A DNA stretch of 64,000 nucleotides from Bacillota bacterium (GCA_023423045.1 JAFAGA010000102.1:62001-126000); one strand, 5' to 3'; positions 44,549-53,482 are shown, counted from the first letter of the stretch. The notes: a model not told the origin generated them from the sequence alone. Numbers and translations are program-made.

Positions 44549-45255
44549 CCCAGTACTCCTCCTCTGTAAAAGCTGATGAACTCCTGATTTACCTGCTTAT
44601 AGGCTCCTCTGCTCACAGGAATGGTATACCCTCCTTTTAGATGGCATTCCGCCTTCGTGATTTTCTCGATATGATGCAAATTGGCCAGATAGCTTCTATG
44701 GGTGGATACAAAGGACTCCTTTAGCTTTTCCGCCATCTCATTCATATTCATTTTGACTTCATAATTGGCTTTTTCCGTGTAAATATTAATATAATGTCCA
44801 AGCGCTTCCACATAGATAATATCGTCTAAATTCAGTTTTCTCTTCTCCCCTGTGCCACCGACTATAATATACTGCTTCCGTGCGGAGGCTCGGTTCACCA
44901 TATCAAGGACGGGAAATAGCTGTTCCTCGGACAGAGGCTTTACAAAATAACGAACCGCCTGCACCTCATAGCCTTGAAAGACATATTCCCGGCTGTTGGA
45001 GAGAAAAGCAATCAGGACATTTTGATCTACCGTTCTGATGGCCCGGGCCAGTTCTATGCCATTCATGCGAGCAAGCTCAATATCAAGTATGATAATATCA
45101 AAGGGAAAGGTATCCGGATTCTCAAAAAGCATTTCCTCCGCGCTGCCATATATGGTTATTGCACAGGATACATTATTTCGGCTCTCCCACCTGGCTACCG
45201 CATTTTTTAAGAATATTCCCTGTATTGGTTCATCATCACAATAAGCAATTCTCAT
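44545..45255 (-). CDS. LytTR family response regulator (AgrA-like)
   Basis: A 236-residue regulator. The receiver has the acidic pocket DDE at 7-9, phospho-acceptor D58 in IIILDIELARMNG and Lys in YFVKPLSEEQ. The LytTR DNA-binding domain spans about 135-236, with IIYVEALGHYINIYTEKANY and FVSTHRSYLANLHHI. Upstream of the start, TTATTTCA occurs twice on the minus strand, 23 bp apart (45286-45293 and 45309-45316), a spacing seen in LytTR sites, but the repeats are AT-rich and could be chance. It begins 69 bp from the stop of the alanyl-tRNA synthetase gene. Confidence 0.92.
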   Translation of the reverse strand: MRIAYCDDEPIQGIFLKNAVARWESRNNVSCAITIYGSAEEMLFENPDTFPFDIIILDIELARMNGIELARAIRTVDQNVLIAFLSNSREYVFQGYEVQAVRYFVKPLSEEQLFPVLDMVNRASARKQYIIVGGTGEKRKLNLDDIIYVEALGHYINIYTEKANYEVKMNMNEMAEKLKESFVSTHRSYLANLHHIEKITKAECHLKGGYTIPVSRGAYKQVNQEFISFYRGGVLG

Positions 45256-45324
45256 TTTGAATTTACCTCGTCCCGCAAACTATATTGAAATAATTTTATC
45301 ATAACGCATGAAATAAAACTATGA

Positions 45325-47115
45325 TTATCTTTTACACTCAAAGACCGGTTCGATCTTTGCCTTAATCCGCCTGACACCGGCGGAGGAGGCTTCTTCCTTC
45401 AGTATTATAAACTTTCCAAGTTCTTTTGTGTTGGATGCGTGAGGGCCGCCGCATATTTCCCTGGAATAGCCGGGAATGGTATACACCTTAACGATATCAC
45501 CATACTTATGATCAAATATACCGACTGCTCCTGAACCTTTGGCCTTTTCCAATGGCATTTCTTCGTATATGACGTCCAGCTCTTGATGGATGGCTTCATT
45601 TACAATTCTTGATACCTCATTCAGCTCTTCTGCCGTCACTTTCCTGCCAAAGGTAAAATCAAACCGCAACCGCTCCTCCGTTATATTGCTGCCTCTTTGA
45701 TATATGCCGTCTCCCAGCACCTTTCTTAACGCACCATTCAAAAGATGTGTAGCCGTATGCAGGCGGGCTGTTTGGACGCCGGTATCAGCAAGGCCTCCCT
45801 TAAATTTTCCTTCCGCACCCTGCCTTGATTTCTTCTGGTGTTCTATAAATCTTTGCTCAAAATCCATGGTATCTACCTTCATACCGCATTCATCTGCTAA
45901 TTCCACGGTAAATTCAATAGGAAAACCAAAGGTATCATACAATCTAAATGCAAGTTCACCGTTTAATAATTCGCCTTCCTCTAAGGAAGAGAAATATTGT
46001 TCTGCTTTTTTTAATCCGGCATCCAGTGTTTTTCTGAATGAATTAAATTCTTTTTCCAATTGCTCCAGAATAAAATGATTGTTTTCTTCCAGCTCGTTAT
46101 ATACCTCTTTATATTGTTGTATGATTACCATTGCCAGATCACAGAGAATATTGTTATTAATACCAAGCTTTTTAAGCAATCTTATTGTCCTTCTGATCAG
46201 CCTTCTCAGGATATAGCCCTGCTCCGTATTGGAAGGTGTAATTCTCTTGGCATCACCGAGTATAAATGTAATTGCTCTGATGTGTTCGCAAATGATGCGA
46301 AAATTCCTTTTTGCATCATTGGAATCCGGAATATCCGCCAAACTTTTCAGCCTGTTCATTACCGGTATAAATAATTCGGTATCATATACATTATCCTTGC
46401 CATTTATCACTGTCAAAACCCGCTCCAGTCCCATTCCGGTATCCACATTTTTATTTTTCAGCGGTTGATAGGAGCCGTCGCTTTCCTTGTTGTACTGCAT
46501 AAAAACATTATTCCATATCTCAACGTATTTACCGCAATGGCAAGCGGGTCCGCATTCCTTACAGCAAGGTTCTTTTCCTATATCATAGAATATCTCCGTA
46601 TCCGGACCGCAGGGCCCTGTAAGGCCCACAGGTCCCCACCAATTTTCCTCTCTGTCATAGAAAAATATCTGATTATCTGATAGCCCTTTTGTTTTCCATA
46701 CCCTGAAGGTCTCATCGTCTCTTGGAACTATTTCATCTCCGCCAAAAACCGTAACTGCAATCCGTTCCATAGGAATCTGCAGGATTGTTGTCAGAAACTC
46801 AAAGCTTAGGGAAATGGACCCCTCTTTAAAATAATCTCCCAGAGACCAATTTCCAAGCATTTCAAAAAAAGTAAGATGAGTATCGTCACCAACCTCATCA
46901 ATATCACCTGTTCTTACACATTTCTGTACATTAACCAGGCGCTTCCCCTGCGGGTGCTTTTCCCCTAACAGATAGGGAACCAACGGATGCATCCCGGCTG
47001 TGGTAAATAAGACGGTGGGATCGTTGTCCGGCAGCAATGAAGCGGAACTGATTTCTTTATGTCCCCTCTCCTTAAAAAATTCTGCATACATTCTTCTTAA
47101 TTCTTGTGCAGTCAT
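45325..47115 (-). CDS. alaS: Short alanyl-tRNA synthetase lacking the C-Ala domain
   Basis: A 596-residue enzyme charging tRNA-Ala. Catalytic class II motifs are present at the N-terminus (MYAEFFKERGH, PTVLFTTAGMHPL, VQKCVRTGDID, TFFEMLGNWSLGDYFK, TGMGLERV). A four-Cys zinc-like insertion CCKECGPACHCG interrupts about residue 200. The editing domain follows, with HTATH and CGGPHASNT. The usual bacterial protein is about 870 residues; here the coiled-coil and C-Ala oligomerisation domain are absent and the frame ends naturally. ATG 47115 follows AGAGAGGAG. It is controlled by a T-box leader (47149-47434). A housekeeping full-length copy probably exists elsewhere. Confidence 0.92.
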   Translation of the reverse strand: MTAQELRRMYAEFFKERGHKEISSASLLPDNDPTVLFTTAGMHPLVPYLLGEKHPQGKRLVNVQKCVRTGDIDEVGDDTHLTFFEMLGNWSLGDYFKEGSISLSFEFLTTILQIPMERIAVTVFGGDEIVPRDDETFRVWKTKGLSDNQIFFYDREENWWGPVGLTGPCGPDTEIFYDIGKEPCCKECGPACHCGKYVEIWNNVFMQYNKESDGSYQPLKNKNVDTGMGLERVLTVINGKDNVYDTELFIPVMNRLKSLADIPDSNDAKRNFRIICEHIRAITFILGDAKRITPSNTEQGYILRRLIRRTIRLLKKLGINNNILCDLAMVIIQQYKEVYNELEENNHFILEQLEKEFNSFRKTLDAGLKKAEQYFSSLEEGELLNGELAFRLYDTFGFPIEFTVELADECGMKVDTMDFEQRFIEHQKKSRQGAEGKFKGGLADTGVQTARLHTATHLLNGALRKVLGDGIYQRGSNITEERLRFDFTFGRKVTAEELNEVSRIVNEAIHQELDVIYEEMPLEKAKGSGAVGIFDHKYGDIVKVYTIPGYSREICGGPHASNTKELGKFIILKEEASSAGVRRIKAKIEPVFECKR

Positions 47116-47148
47116 TGTAATACTCCTCTCTGAATACATTTTTGAAAT

Positions 47149-47434
47149 AAAAAAAGCCCTTAAGCTGATTAATTCAGCTTAGGGCGAACTATTATGTCCG
47201 TGTTACCACCTAAATTCAAGGATAAACTTGCACTCTGTCAGTACGGGGTACTTACCCGATACCGATTTCCTTTTAACGGTGGAAACTCCGATGAAGCCTA
47301 CTTGGATTTCTCTGTTCGGTTCATGGCTCTGAGACTGCTTCCACGTTATTTTCGTAAAGATTCGCACCGCCATCTTCTCTCTGGGACTCCATTAACGTTT
47401 ACTCTTTCTCTTCTTAGCCTTGCCATTTGAAATT
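47149..47434 (-). ncRNA. T-box riboswitch, alanine-specific
   Basis: A leader RNA of about 285 nt between its promoter and alaS. The T-box core reads AGGTGGTAACACGG followed by TTCGCCCT, variant of AGGGTGGNACCGCG. It is followed by the terminator: GCCCTAAGCTGA and TCAGCTTAAGGGC with a seven-T run (47149-47185). In stem I the helix ACGTTA/TAACGT and the distal-loop element GGTGCGAATC are visible, and the specifier position reads GAA-GCA (GCA at 47336-47338), an alanine codon. Uncharged tRNA-Ala would turn on the downstream synthetase gene. Confidence 0.9.
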
Positions 47435-47440
47435 ACATGT

Positions 47441-47469
47441 AGAATATCATTATCAATTCCATTTGTCAA
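47441..47469 (-). promoter_or_regulatory. Promoter of the T-box/alaS transcript
   Basis: On the minus strand TTGACA (47464-47469), 17-bp spacer, TATTCT (47441-47446); transcription would start near 47434. Confidence 0.8.
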
Positions 47470-47602
47470 ATAAAATTATTAAAAGCAAACAAAGGCAACT
47501 ACTTTACAAAGAGAAAGCACCGATACCTCCGTACACAGCGCTTTCATTTCTTCGTATTCTTTGCAAAAGCGAAAACATTCCTTTCCTTGCAGGCCGTCAC
47601 AA

Positions 47603-49804
47603 TTATTTCCTTGCTTTATACAAAAGAACGTATTCCGACCGAAGCTCTTCCTGCCCGGGTGTTTCCAGCAATAAGGTCATCCTTTCCCCAATGCATCCCG
47701 GCAGTCTCTTATGGATCTTGGGACCGGCAAAGTTCGTTTTGGGTGCCAGGGGAGGATAGTTCCATTCCGCTAGCTCTATCTTTTCCTCGTCAAAAACCAG
47801 ATATGCTTTTACTGTCCCTCCGGGAACACTCTCCGGGCTGTCATTTAATATCCAAAGCTCTGTGGTAAAGAGCTCTTCTTCCGTAAAGGTAAACTTCGGT
47901 ATTCTGGCGCTGGCAAGTACGGGCCTTAAGGAATTCTTTACCGCATAATAAGCCGGCTTCGGAATATCCGGCCAGTTAATCAGGGAGTTGTTGGCTGCGG
48001 TAGGCCAGGGTTCGTTGTAGCACCAGTTCAGTGTCATGGAGCATCTCGGGGCCTGCCTTCTGGCTTCTTCATAGATGCATTTATACCCTTCACTTTGCAG
48101 CAGCTGTCCCCATTCCACCAGTTCCTCCAGAGAACCGGCTTCTCCAAAATATAGCTTTAATACCTCCGGCTGTAGCCAGGTGTCTTCCGTCCAGGCATGA
48201 AAGCCATGATGGCTTTCCCATATACCGCCCTCTTTCGGGGGGAACAATTCCTCTTCCGGTATAAAGGTTCTTAAATAGTCTGCCGAGGAAGGTCCGGGGC
48301 AGCCAAATTCCGTATAAGCTGTGTTTGTCGCCTGGGGCATTACCTGGAACACCTCCCTGCCGTCATGATAGTGGAACAGATAATTGCCGTGAGCCATTCC
48401 CATTAAGGGGGAAGTCATCAGAAAAGGTATTTCAGGATTCAAATGATAGCAGTTGCTGTTTAAAAGCCTCAGGGCCAGGGACTGATCCGTCATACCGGAC
48501 CAGGAGTTAAACAGCTCATTTCCTCCGCACCAGATTGACAGGCAGGCATGGCGTCTTATTCTCTTTATAATTGCCCTGGACTCCTTATCAAGCACCTCCA
48601 GGTAATGGGGTGTCCCTTCGTAATTATTGCAGGCCAGGGGAAATTCCTGCCATACCATTAACCCCATTTCATCGCACAGGTCAAAGAAGCTTTCCTTGTT
48701 GATAATTCCTCCGCCCCAGGACCTGAGCATATTCATATTGGCATCTTTTGCGAGGGTCAGAAGGGTGTGATAGGTCTCTTCTGTTATGATACCGGGAAAT
48801 ATCTCGGGATTGACCCAATTGGTGCCCTTGCAGAAAATAGATCGGTTATTGATTTCCATGGTAATGGGCGGATTGCTTCTGGTACAGGGGTGCCCCTTGG
48901 GCTCCTCCCAGGCTCCGGGATGCATCACAAGCCGTACCCGCTTAAAGCCCACCCTTGCTGTCGCTTCATCCAGAGTTTCTCCGGATTCCGTGACTATCTG
49001 CAGGGAGGAGTGATAAAGATAAGGCTCTCCTTCTCCGTTCGGCCACCAAAGCCTGGGGTTCTCCAGCTCAGCCTCCAGGATGCACGCTTCAGCTTCCGGT
49101 TTCATCTCCTTCTGAAATACCACCCGGTCCGAGCTGTCGGTAAGCTTCCAAATCAGACGTTCCGGAAGAGCTCCGGCGATAGAGCACTCAAGCCGTACCT
49201 CTGCCTTCTTCAGATCGCCGCTTAACCGGTATTTCACCTCCGCATCCTGTATCCGGGACGCAGGCCTTTCCTCCAGATAGGTATCATCCCAAATACCGAG
49301 GGGTACCAGACGGGGATGCCAGTCCCAGCCATAGCTCACCGGCGGCTTTACGGACTGCGACGCCTGTATCTTACCTACCGGCGCCCCTTCCAGCTTCGGT
49401 ATCGGGTGGATCCGTATCCTGAGCTTTTTCTCCTCGGTAAGCTTATCCGTAATTCTAAGCTCAAAAGGGGCAAACATACCCTCCTGCTCATAAATTATTT
49501 CCCCTCCCAGGATTACCTGGAACTCATAATCAATTCCTTTTGATACAAAATACAGCTCCTTGCCTGCGCTGTTTCTGCCGGAGGGCAGAATCGTCTCGTA
49601 GACCCAGTACACATCCTCCATCCACTCATAATCCTTCCAGTTGTCTCCATAGGTATACGCTCCATACCCTTTTGCCCTGGCATAATCAAGCTGTACGGCG
49701 CCCGGCACCACTGCCGGCACCATCTCCCCCGGCAGCGCGTCCTTATCCCTGGTATACCCCACCTGCCAGTCTAATTCCATTCTGTTTCTCATAATTATGT
49801 CCAT
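47603..49804 (-). CDS. GH2 family beta-mannosidase
   Basis: A 733-residue cytoplasmic retaining glycosidase. The N-terminal jelly-roll (about 1-170) and Ig-like domain precede a TIM barrel with the acid/base E430 in SIWCGGNELFNSW and the nucleophile E499 in TAYTEFGCPG. WGGGI at 363-367 and the overall order match beta-mannosidases rather than beta-galactosidases. It lacks the last Ig-like domain of the longest relatives. The start is uncertain: AAAAGG lies close to the first ATG, and ATG at 49792 or 49780 is possible. There is no signal peptide. It is last in the operon with the lyxose isomerase, kinase and aldolase genes, giving a mannoside-to-triose route. Confidence 0.9.
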   Translation of the reverse strand: MDIIMRNRMELDWQVGYTRDKDALPGEMVPAVVPGAVQLDYARAKGYGAYTYGDNWKDYEWMEDVYWVYETILPSGRNSAGKELYFVSKGIDYEFQVILGGEIIYEQEGMFAPFELRITDKLTEEKKLRIRIHPIPKLEGAPVGKIQASQSVKPPVSYGWDWHPRLVPLGIWDDTYLEERPASRIQDAEVKYRLSGDLKKAEVRLECSIAGALPERLIWKLTDSSDRVVFQKEMKPEAEACILEAELENPRLWWPNGEGEPYLYHSSLQIVTESGETLDEATARVGFKRVRLVMHPGAWEEPKGHPCTRSNPPITMEINNRSIFCKGTNWVNPEIFPGIITEETYHTLLTLAKDANMNMLRSWGGGIINKESFFDLCDEMGLMVWQEFPLACNNYEGTPHYLEVLDKESRAIIKRIRRHACLSIWCGGNELFNSWSGMTDQSLALRLLNSNCYHLNPEIPFLMTSPLMGMAHGNYLFHYHDGREVFQVMPQATNTAYTEFGCPGPSSADYLRTFIPEEELFPPKEGGIWESHHGFHAWTEDTWLQPEVLKLYFGEAGSLEELVEWGQLLQSEGYKCIYEEARRQAPRCSMTLNWCYNEPWPTAANNSLINWPDIPKPAYYAVKNSLRPVLASARIPKFTFTEEELFTTELWILNDSPESVPGGTVKAYLVFDEEKIELAEWNYPPLAPKTNFAGPKIHKRLPGCIGERMTLLLETPGQEELRSEYVLLYKARK

Positions 49805-49929
49805 GCCTTTTACCGCATAAATTGCTATGAAAATACCGGCACGGACTCGATCCCCCTTTCATTTATCTATCCTATTTCTTTCAGCCTTCCTCTTTCCCGG
49901 GTTTGCCGCGAACCCATGCAATGCTTCTG

Positions 49930-50463
49930 CTACGGCAGCCTTTTGATGTCCGGATCTGTAAAGATATCGGCTTCATCCCTGCTCCTGGTGGAAAATTCCG
50001 ATATAACCGCTCCTTCTTCTCCTGCCTGAAACCAATGCAGCGTATCCGGATACAGGGTGTATTGCTCTCCCGGATTTAATATTATTTCATGCCATACGGT
50101 AAAATACGCTTCTCTGCCCTCAGGCACCCTTGCCGAAATGTGACTGCTTTTTTCTCCCTCCACATACAGATACACTTTTCCGTACCGGCACCGGAAGGTT
50201 TCTTCCTTCCCGGGTATCTCCCCTATGGCCGGATGCCTGTGCTCCGGGCAGGACTGATAAGGAAACAGCACCATTTCCTTGGCACAGCATCTCTCCGTAT
50301 TTACATAAACCACCAGTTGAAGTCCGATCCTGTCCGGAATTCCCAGCCCAAAATCCGCAATTTCAAGCGCTTCCTTTTCTTTCTCTGTTACAGCTATCCC
50401 GGCTTTGTCAAAATAAGAGAATACTTTTTTCCTGGTTTCTTCCTTTTTAATCTTTGACACCAT
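49930..50463 (-). CDS. D-lyxose/D-mannose isomerase (cupin)
   Basis: A 177-residue cupin sugar isomerase converting D-lyxose to D-xylulose and, in characterised members, D-mannose to D-fructose. Metal ligands are H75 and H77 in CPEHRHPA, E88 in KEETFRCR and H143 in LHWFQAG; the tail ISEFSTRSRDEADIFTDP is highly conserved in the family. GGAGGTAAG precedes the ATG. In the operon it sits between the kinase and the beta-mannosidase genes, so mannose is the likelier natural substrate here (inference). Confidence 0.9.
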   Translation of the reverse strand: MVSKIKKEETRKKVFSYFDKAGIAVTEKEKEALEIADFGLGIPDRIGLQLVVYVNTERCCAKEMVLFPYQSCPEHRHPAIGEIPGKEETFRCRYGKVYLYVEGEKSSHISARVPEGREAYFTVWHEIILNPGEQYTLYPDTLHWFQAGEEGAVISEFSTRSRDEADIFTDPDIKRLP

Positions 50464-50481
50464 CTTAGCTTACCTCCATTC

Positions 50482-51417
50482 CTAAGCCTTGCTCAAAAAT
50501 TCCAATATCTCGTCCATGGGTTTGATCCCTGCGGAAGCCCCCAGCTTCATCACGCAATGGGCCCCTACCGCGTTGGCAAAACGGCCGCATTGATATAGAT
50601 CCCATCCCTGCAGTATCCCCGCAAGGAAGCCTGCCACAAACGAATCTCCCGCACCATTGGTATCCACCACAGTAATACCGGTAAAGGCCGGAACAGTATG
50701 TACCTCACCTTTATGATCCTTTATAAAGCAGCCGTCCTTACCAAGCTTAATCACCACAGTTTTGATCCCCTCCGCTATAAACAGATCCGCCATCTCTTCC
50801 GGCTCTGTCCTGCCTGTAAGCATGATAGCCTCTTCAAGGCTCGGTATAAATAAATCCAGCCAGGGAAGGCAGGGCTTTATTGCCGTCATCCATCTGCCGG
50901 AGGAATCCCATGCGGTGTCCAACGCTGTATAGATACCCTTCTTCCTGGCCTTTTCCAGTATTTTAGCTGTGGGGCGGCCATCCAGTTTCGGCAGCAACAG
51001 CGCTCCTGCCACGAAGAGTATCCTGGAATTTTCGATTACTGTGAAATCCACATCCTCTCCGCACATCTCCCCATTTGAGCCGAGGCAGTGCAAAAAGGAG
51101 CGTTCACCGGAGCTGTTTACCAATACCAGGGAGGCTGAGGTTGAGCAATTTTTATCCGTTTTTATGCCTGAGATGTCCACCTTCTGCCCGGACAGCTCAG
51201 CCTTTAGAAAGCCTCCGAACCCATCCTCTCCCACTTTCCCGATTACTGCCGATTTCAGACCCAGCTTGCTTAAATCAATCGCGGTATTCACCGCGCAGCC
51301 TCCCGTATGCAGCTGAAGCTGGTCCACAAGCTCCAGTTTCCCTTCCGCCGGAAGGGAATCCACGGACTTAGCCACTGCATCCGCTACCAATATGCCTAAA
51401 CAGGTTACATCAATCAT
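50482..51417 (-). CDS. PfkB family sugar kinase
   Basis: A 311-residue ribokinase-like ATP-dependent kinase. HTGGCAVNTAIDLSKLG (37-53) is the N-terminal signature; DTNGAGDSFVAGF (252-264) contains the catalytic base D258 and the anion hole. The N-terminal GILVADAV start is normal for the family. GGATGGGG precedes the ATG. Placed between a lyxose/mannose isomerase and a class II aldolase gene, it most likely phosphorylates fructose or a related ketose; which carbon is phosphorylated cannot be read from the sequence. Confidence 0.9.
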   Translation of the reverse strand: MIDVTCLGILVADAVAKSVDSLPAEGKLELVDQLQLHTGGCAVNTAIDLSKLGLKSAVIGKVGEDGFGGFLKAELSGQKVDISGIKTDKNCSTSASLVLVNSSGERSFLHCLGSNGEMCGEDVDFTVIENSRILFVAGALLLPKLDGRPTAKILEKARKKGIYTALDTAWDSSGRWMTAIKPCLPWLDLFIPSLEEAIMLTGRTEPEEMADLFIAEGIKTVVIKLGKDGCFIKDHKGEVHTVPAFTGITVVDTNGAGDSFVAGFLAGILQGWDLYQCGRFANAVGAHCVMKLGASAGIKPMDEILEFLSKA

Positions 51418-51542
51418 AGTTACCCCATCCTAATTTTCTAAGAATCATTTTTATATTCTTTCCTTCCATTCCGTCGTAATTCCATTTTGCCTCAATTTCA
51501 ATTTGTCACATTTCCATTCAGGCAGAGATGGCTGCACTACCC

Positions 51543-52400
51543 TTATGCTTTATTGCTGCTTTCAAACAGGCGCATCTTGGATACAATCTCCTCCTTGATC
51601 CCTTTCACAGTCATATTAATAAGGTCGGGATAACTGACAGATGCTTTATCCTTCTCCGTAAGGACAGAGGCTCGAATGGTTCTAATGGCAGCAACAGACA
51701 TATCTGTAAAGATGTTGACCTTACTGATCCCATTCTTGATGCAGTTCCTAAAATCCTGATCCGACAGCCCCGATCCGCCATGGAGCACCAAGGGAACCTC
51801 CACCAGGTCATGAATATCCTTCAGCCTCTGAATGTCCAGACAGGGCTTCACCCTGTACTCACCATGCGCTGTTCCGATGGCTACTGCCAGCGCATCAATC
51901 CCCGTTTCTGCAACAAATCTGGCAGCCTGCTCTACGTTGGTGTACATTTCTGCCGCTCCATCTTCTCCGCCGCCTTCCGCACCGCCTACATGACCCAGCT
52001 CCGCCTCCACAGAGGCACCCATCGCTTTTGCGATACGCACAATTTCAGCAGAATTTTTGATATTCTCACAAAAGCTTAACATCGATCCGTCATACATAAC
52101 GGAGGTAAAGCCTAATTTCATGGCTTTTACAATAAGGTCAAAGGTCATTCCATGATCAAAATGCACCGCTACCGGCACAGACGCTTCTGCTGCCGCCTTT
52201 ACCATAATCGGCGCCAGCATCTCCAGCGCGCCGTAAGGAATATGTACTTCCGCCAGACCAATAATAACAGGGGACCTCTCCTCCTCTGCGGCTCCAATGA
52301 TTGCCCGAACCATCTCCAGATTAATAGTGTTGAACATACCGACTCCATATTTCTTTACTGCAGCATCCTGTAAAATCTCTCGTAACGTTACCAGCGCCAT
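51543..52400 (-). CDS. Class II fructose-bisphosphate aldolase family protein
   Basis: A 285-residue zinc-dependent aldolase. Zinc and catalytic residues are H80-x-D82-H83 in VAVHFDHGMTFD, E in AELGHVGG, H in GTAHGEYR, and HGGSGLSD, with IFTDMS near the end. The short length and the ALVTLREIL start fit the GatY/KbaY/IolJ branch, cleaving ketose phosphates to dihydroxyacetone phosphate and an aldehyde. ATG 52400 follows AAAGGAG; a TTG two codons earlier is unlikely. It is the first gene of the operon, downstream of the 41-bp palindrome and an extended -10 promoter. Confidence 0.9.
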   Translation of the reverse strand: MALVTLREILQDAAVKKYGVGMFNTINLEMVRAIIGAAEEERSPVIIGLAEVHIPYGALEMLAPIMVKAAAEASVPVAVHFDHGMTFDLIVKAMKLGFTSVMYDGSMLSFCENIKNSAEIVRIAKAMGASVEAELGHVGGAEGGGEDGAAEMYTNVEQAARFVAETGIDALAVAIGTAHGEYRVKPCLDIQRLKDIHDLVEVPLVLHGGSGLSDQDFRNCIKNGISKVNIFTDMSVAAIRTIRASVLTEKDKASVSYPDLINMTVKGIKEEIVSKMRLFESSNKA

Positions 52401-52460
52401 AATCAAACTCCTTTTCTGTTAATATTTACATTTTAGTCTACCAATCTAACATATAATTGA

Positions 52461-52466
52461 ATTATA
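52461..52466 (-). promoter_or_regulatory. Extended -10 of the aldolase/mannosidase operon
   Basis: TATAAT on the minus strand, preceded by TG at the extended position; no good -35. The 41-bp palindrome covers the -35 region and upstream. Confidence 0.55.
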
Positions 52467-52480
52467 TCATATTTATACAA

Positions 52481-52521
52481 AATATACGTGTAATATATAT
52501 GTTATATATTACACGTATATT
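52481..52521. promoter_or_regulatory. 41-bp perfect palindrome, probable regulator-binding site
   Basis: 19-bp perfect arms (left 52481-52499, right 52503-52521) around a 3-base centre, with an ACGTGTAAT core. It lies just upstream of the aldolase operon's -10 and about 90-130 bp upstream of the deoR promoter. Confidence 0.75.
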
Positions 52522-52597
52522 AACATTTTCTGCGCATTTTGTAAACAGTTTAAGTTATATAATTTTCTTGTTCCATCTTAATTGTAATATTTCTGCA

Positions 52598-52634
52598 AAC
52601 AAATGTTATATTGACATCTATTATAACATTTGTT
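52598..52634. promoter_or_regulatory. Perfect inverted repeat over the DeoR gene promoter (autoregulatory operator)
   Basis: 13-bp perfect arms, AACAAATGTTATA type on the left (52598-52610) and its complement on the right (52622-52634), 11 bases apart. The -35 hexamer lies in the spacer and the -10 touches the right arm, so a bound protein would block the promoter. Confidence 0.75.
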
Positions 52635-52639
52635 ACAAT
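52611..52639 (+). promoter_or_regulatory. Promoter of the DeoR-type regulator
   Basis: TTGACA (52611-52616), 17-bp spacer, TACAAT (52634-52639), 31 bp before the start. Confidence 0.8.
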
Positions 52640-52670
52640 CAATCTAACAAGCCAAGGAGGTACACCTTAT

Positions 52671-53441
52671 ATGCTGCAGCAGCGCAGACAGGCTATTTTA
52701 GACTATATAAAGTGTAATGGAGAAATTCGTTTAAGCAATTTGAAGATTCAGTATCCGGAGGTTTCCGAAATGACACTGCGCAGAGATTTGGATTATCTCG
52801 CAGAACAGCACCTGATACTGCGCACCCACGGAGGAGCGAAGGCTTTCATACCGGAGCCTGTGAAGATTGAACAGAATTATATTTTCTCCAAGCGCCTTAC
52901 GGAAAACCCGGAAGCCAAGGCAGAGGTTGCAAGACTGGCACTTCCCTTTATTTCCGAAGGTATGAGCATTTACCTTGATGCCGGCAGTACCATGCTCTCT
53001 TTCGCCCGGCTGCTTCCGGATATTCCTTTTTACATTTTCACCAATGCACCTAACATAGCCATTGAATTGGCTTCAAGAAATCACCCGGAGATCGTATTAC
53101 TGGGAGGAAAGCTGAAGAAATCCACCATCTCCCTGACCGGCCCTTTTGCCATGGATTGCCTGGATAAGGTTAACATTGATATTGCTTTTATCGCCACCAG
53201 CGGATTTTCCTCCGAAAGCGGCTTTACCAATGCATATATCAATGAATGCGAGCTGAAGCGAAAAGTGATGCAGCGTGCGAAAAAGGTCATCGTGTTAATG
53301 GATCACACCAAAATCAACAGGAGCCTCCCCTACACCTTCGCCGATACAGAGGATGTGGATGTGATTATAACAGATCGTCCCATGGAGCCGGCTCTGGCCT
53401 CCATCCTCTCAGATAAGGAAATACTAGTTATTACCGGTTAA
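52671..53441 (+). CDS. DeoR/GlpR family transcriptional regulator
   Basis: A 256-residue repressor. The N-terminal winged helix-turn-helix (QQRRQAILDYIKCNG, then VSEMTLRRDLDYLAEQHLILRTHGGA) is the DeoR signature. The C-terminal sensor domain has the sugar-phosphate isomerase-like fold, with IYLDAGSTMLSFARLLP and IFTNAPNIAIELA, and D/K residues in VLMDHTKI. Its ligand is usually a phosphorylated sugar made by the controlled pathway. ATG 52671 follows AAGGAGG; the open frame to 52611 overlaps the promoter and is rejected. It diverges from the mannosidase operon and probably binds the palindromes between them. Confidence 0.92.
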   Translation: MLQQRRQAILDYIKCNGEIRLSNLKIQYPEVSEMTLRRDLDYLAEQHLILRTHGGAKAFIPEPVKIEQNYIFSKRLTENPEAKAEVARLALPFISEGMSIYLDAGSTMLSFARLLPDIPFYIFTNAPNIAIELASRNHPEIVLLGGKLKKSTISLTGPFAMDCLDKVNIDIAFIATSGFSSESGFTNAYINECELKRKVMQRAKKVIVLMDHTKINRSLPYTFADTEDVDVIITDRPMEPALASILSDKEILVITG

Positions 53442-53482
53442 AGCAACAAGAAAACTTACAATAAAATTTCCGAAAGCATGGC

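Noticed and set aside
52611..52670. Longer start of the DeoR-type gene
   Set aside because: The extra 20 codons would cover the promoter and operator; the ATG at 52671 has AAGGAGG and begins the helix-turn-helix.
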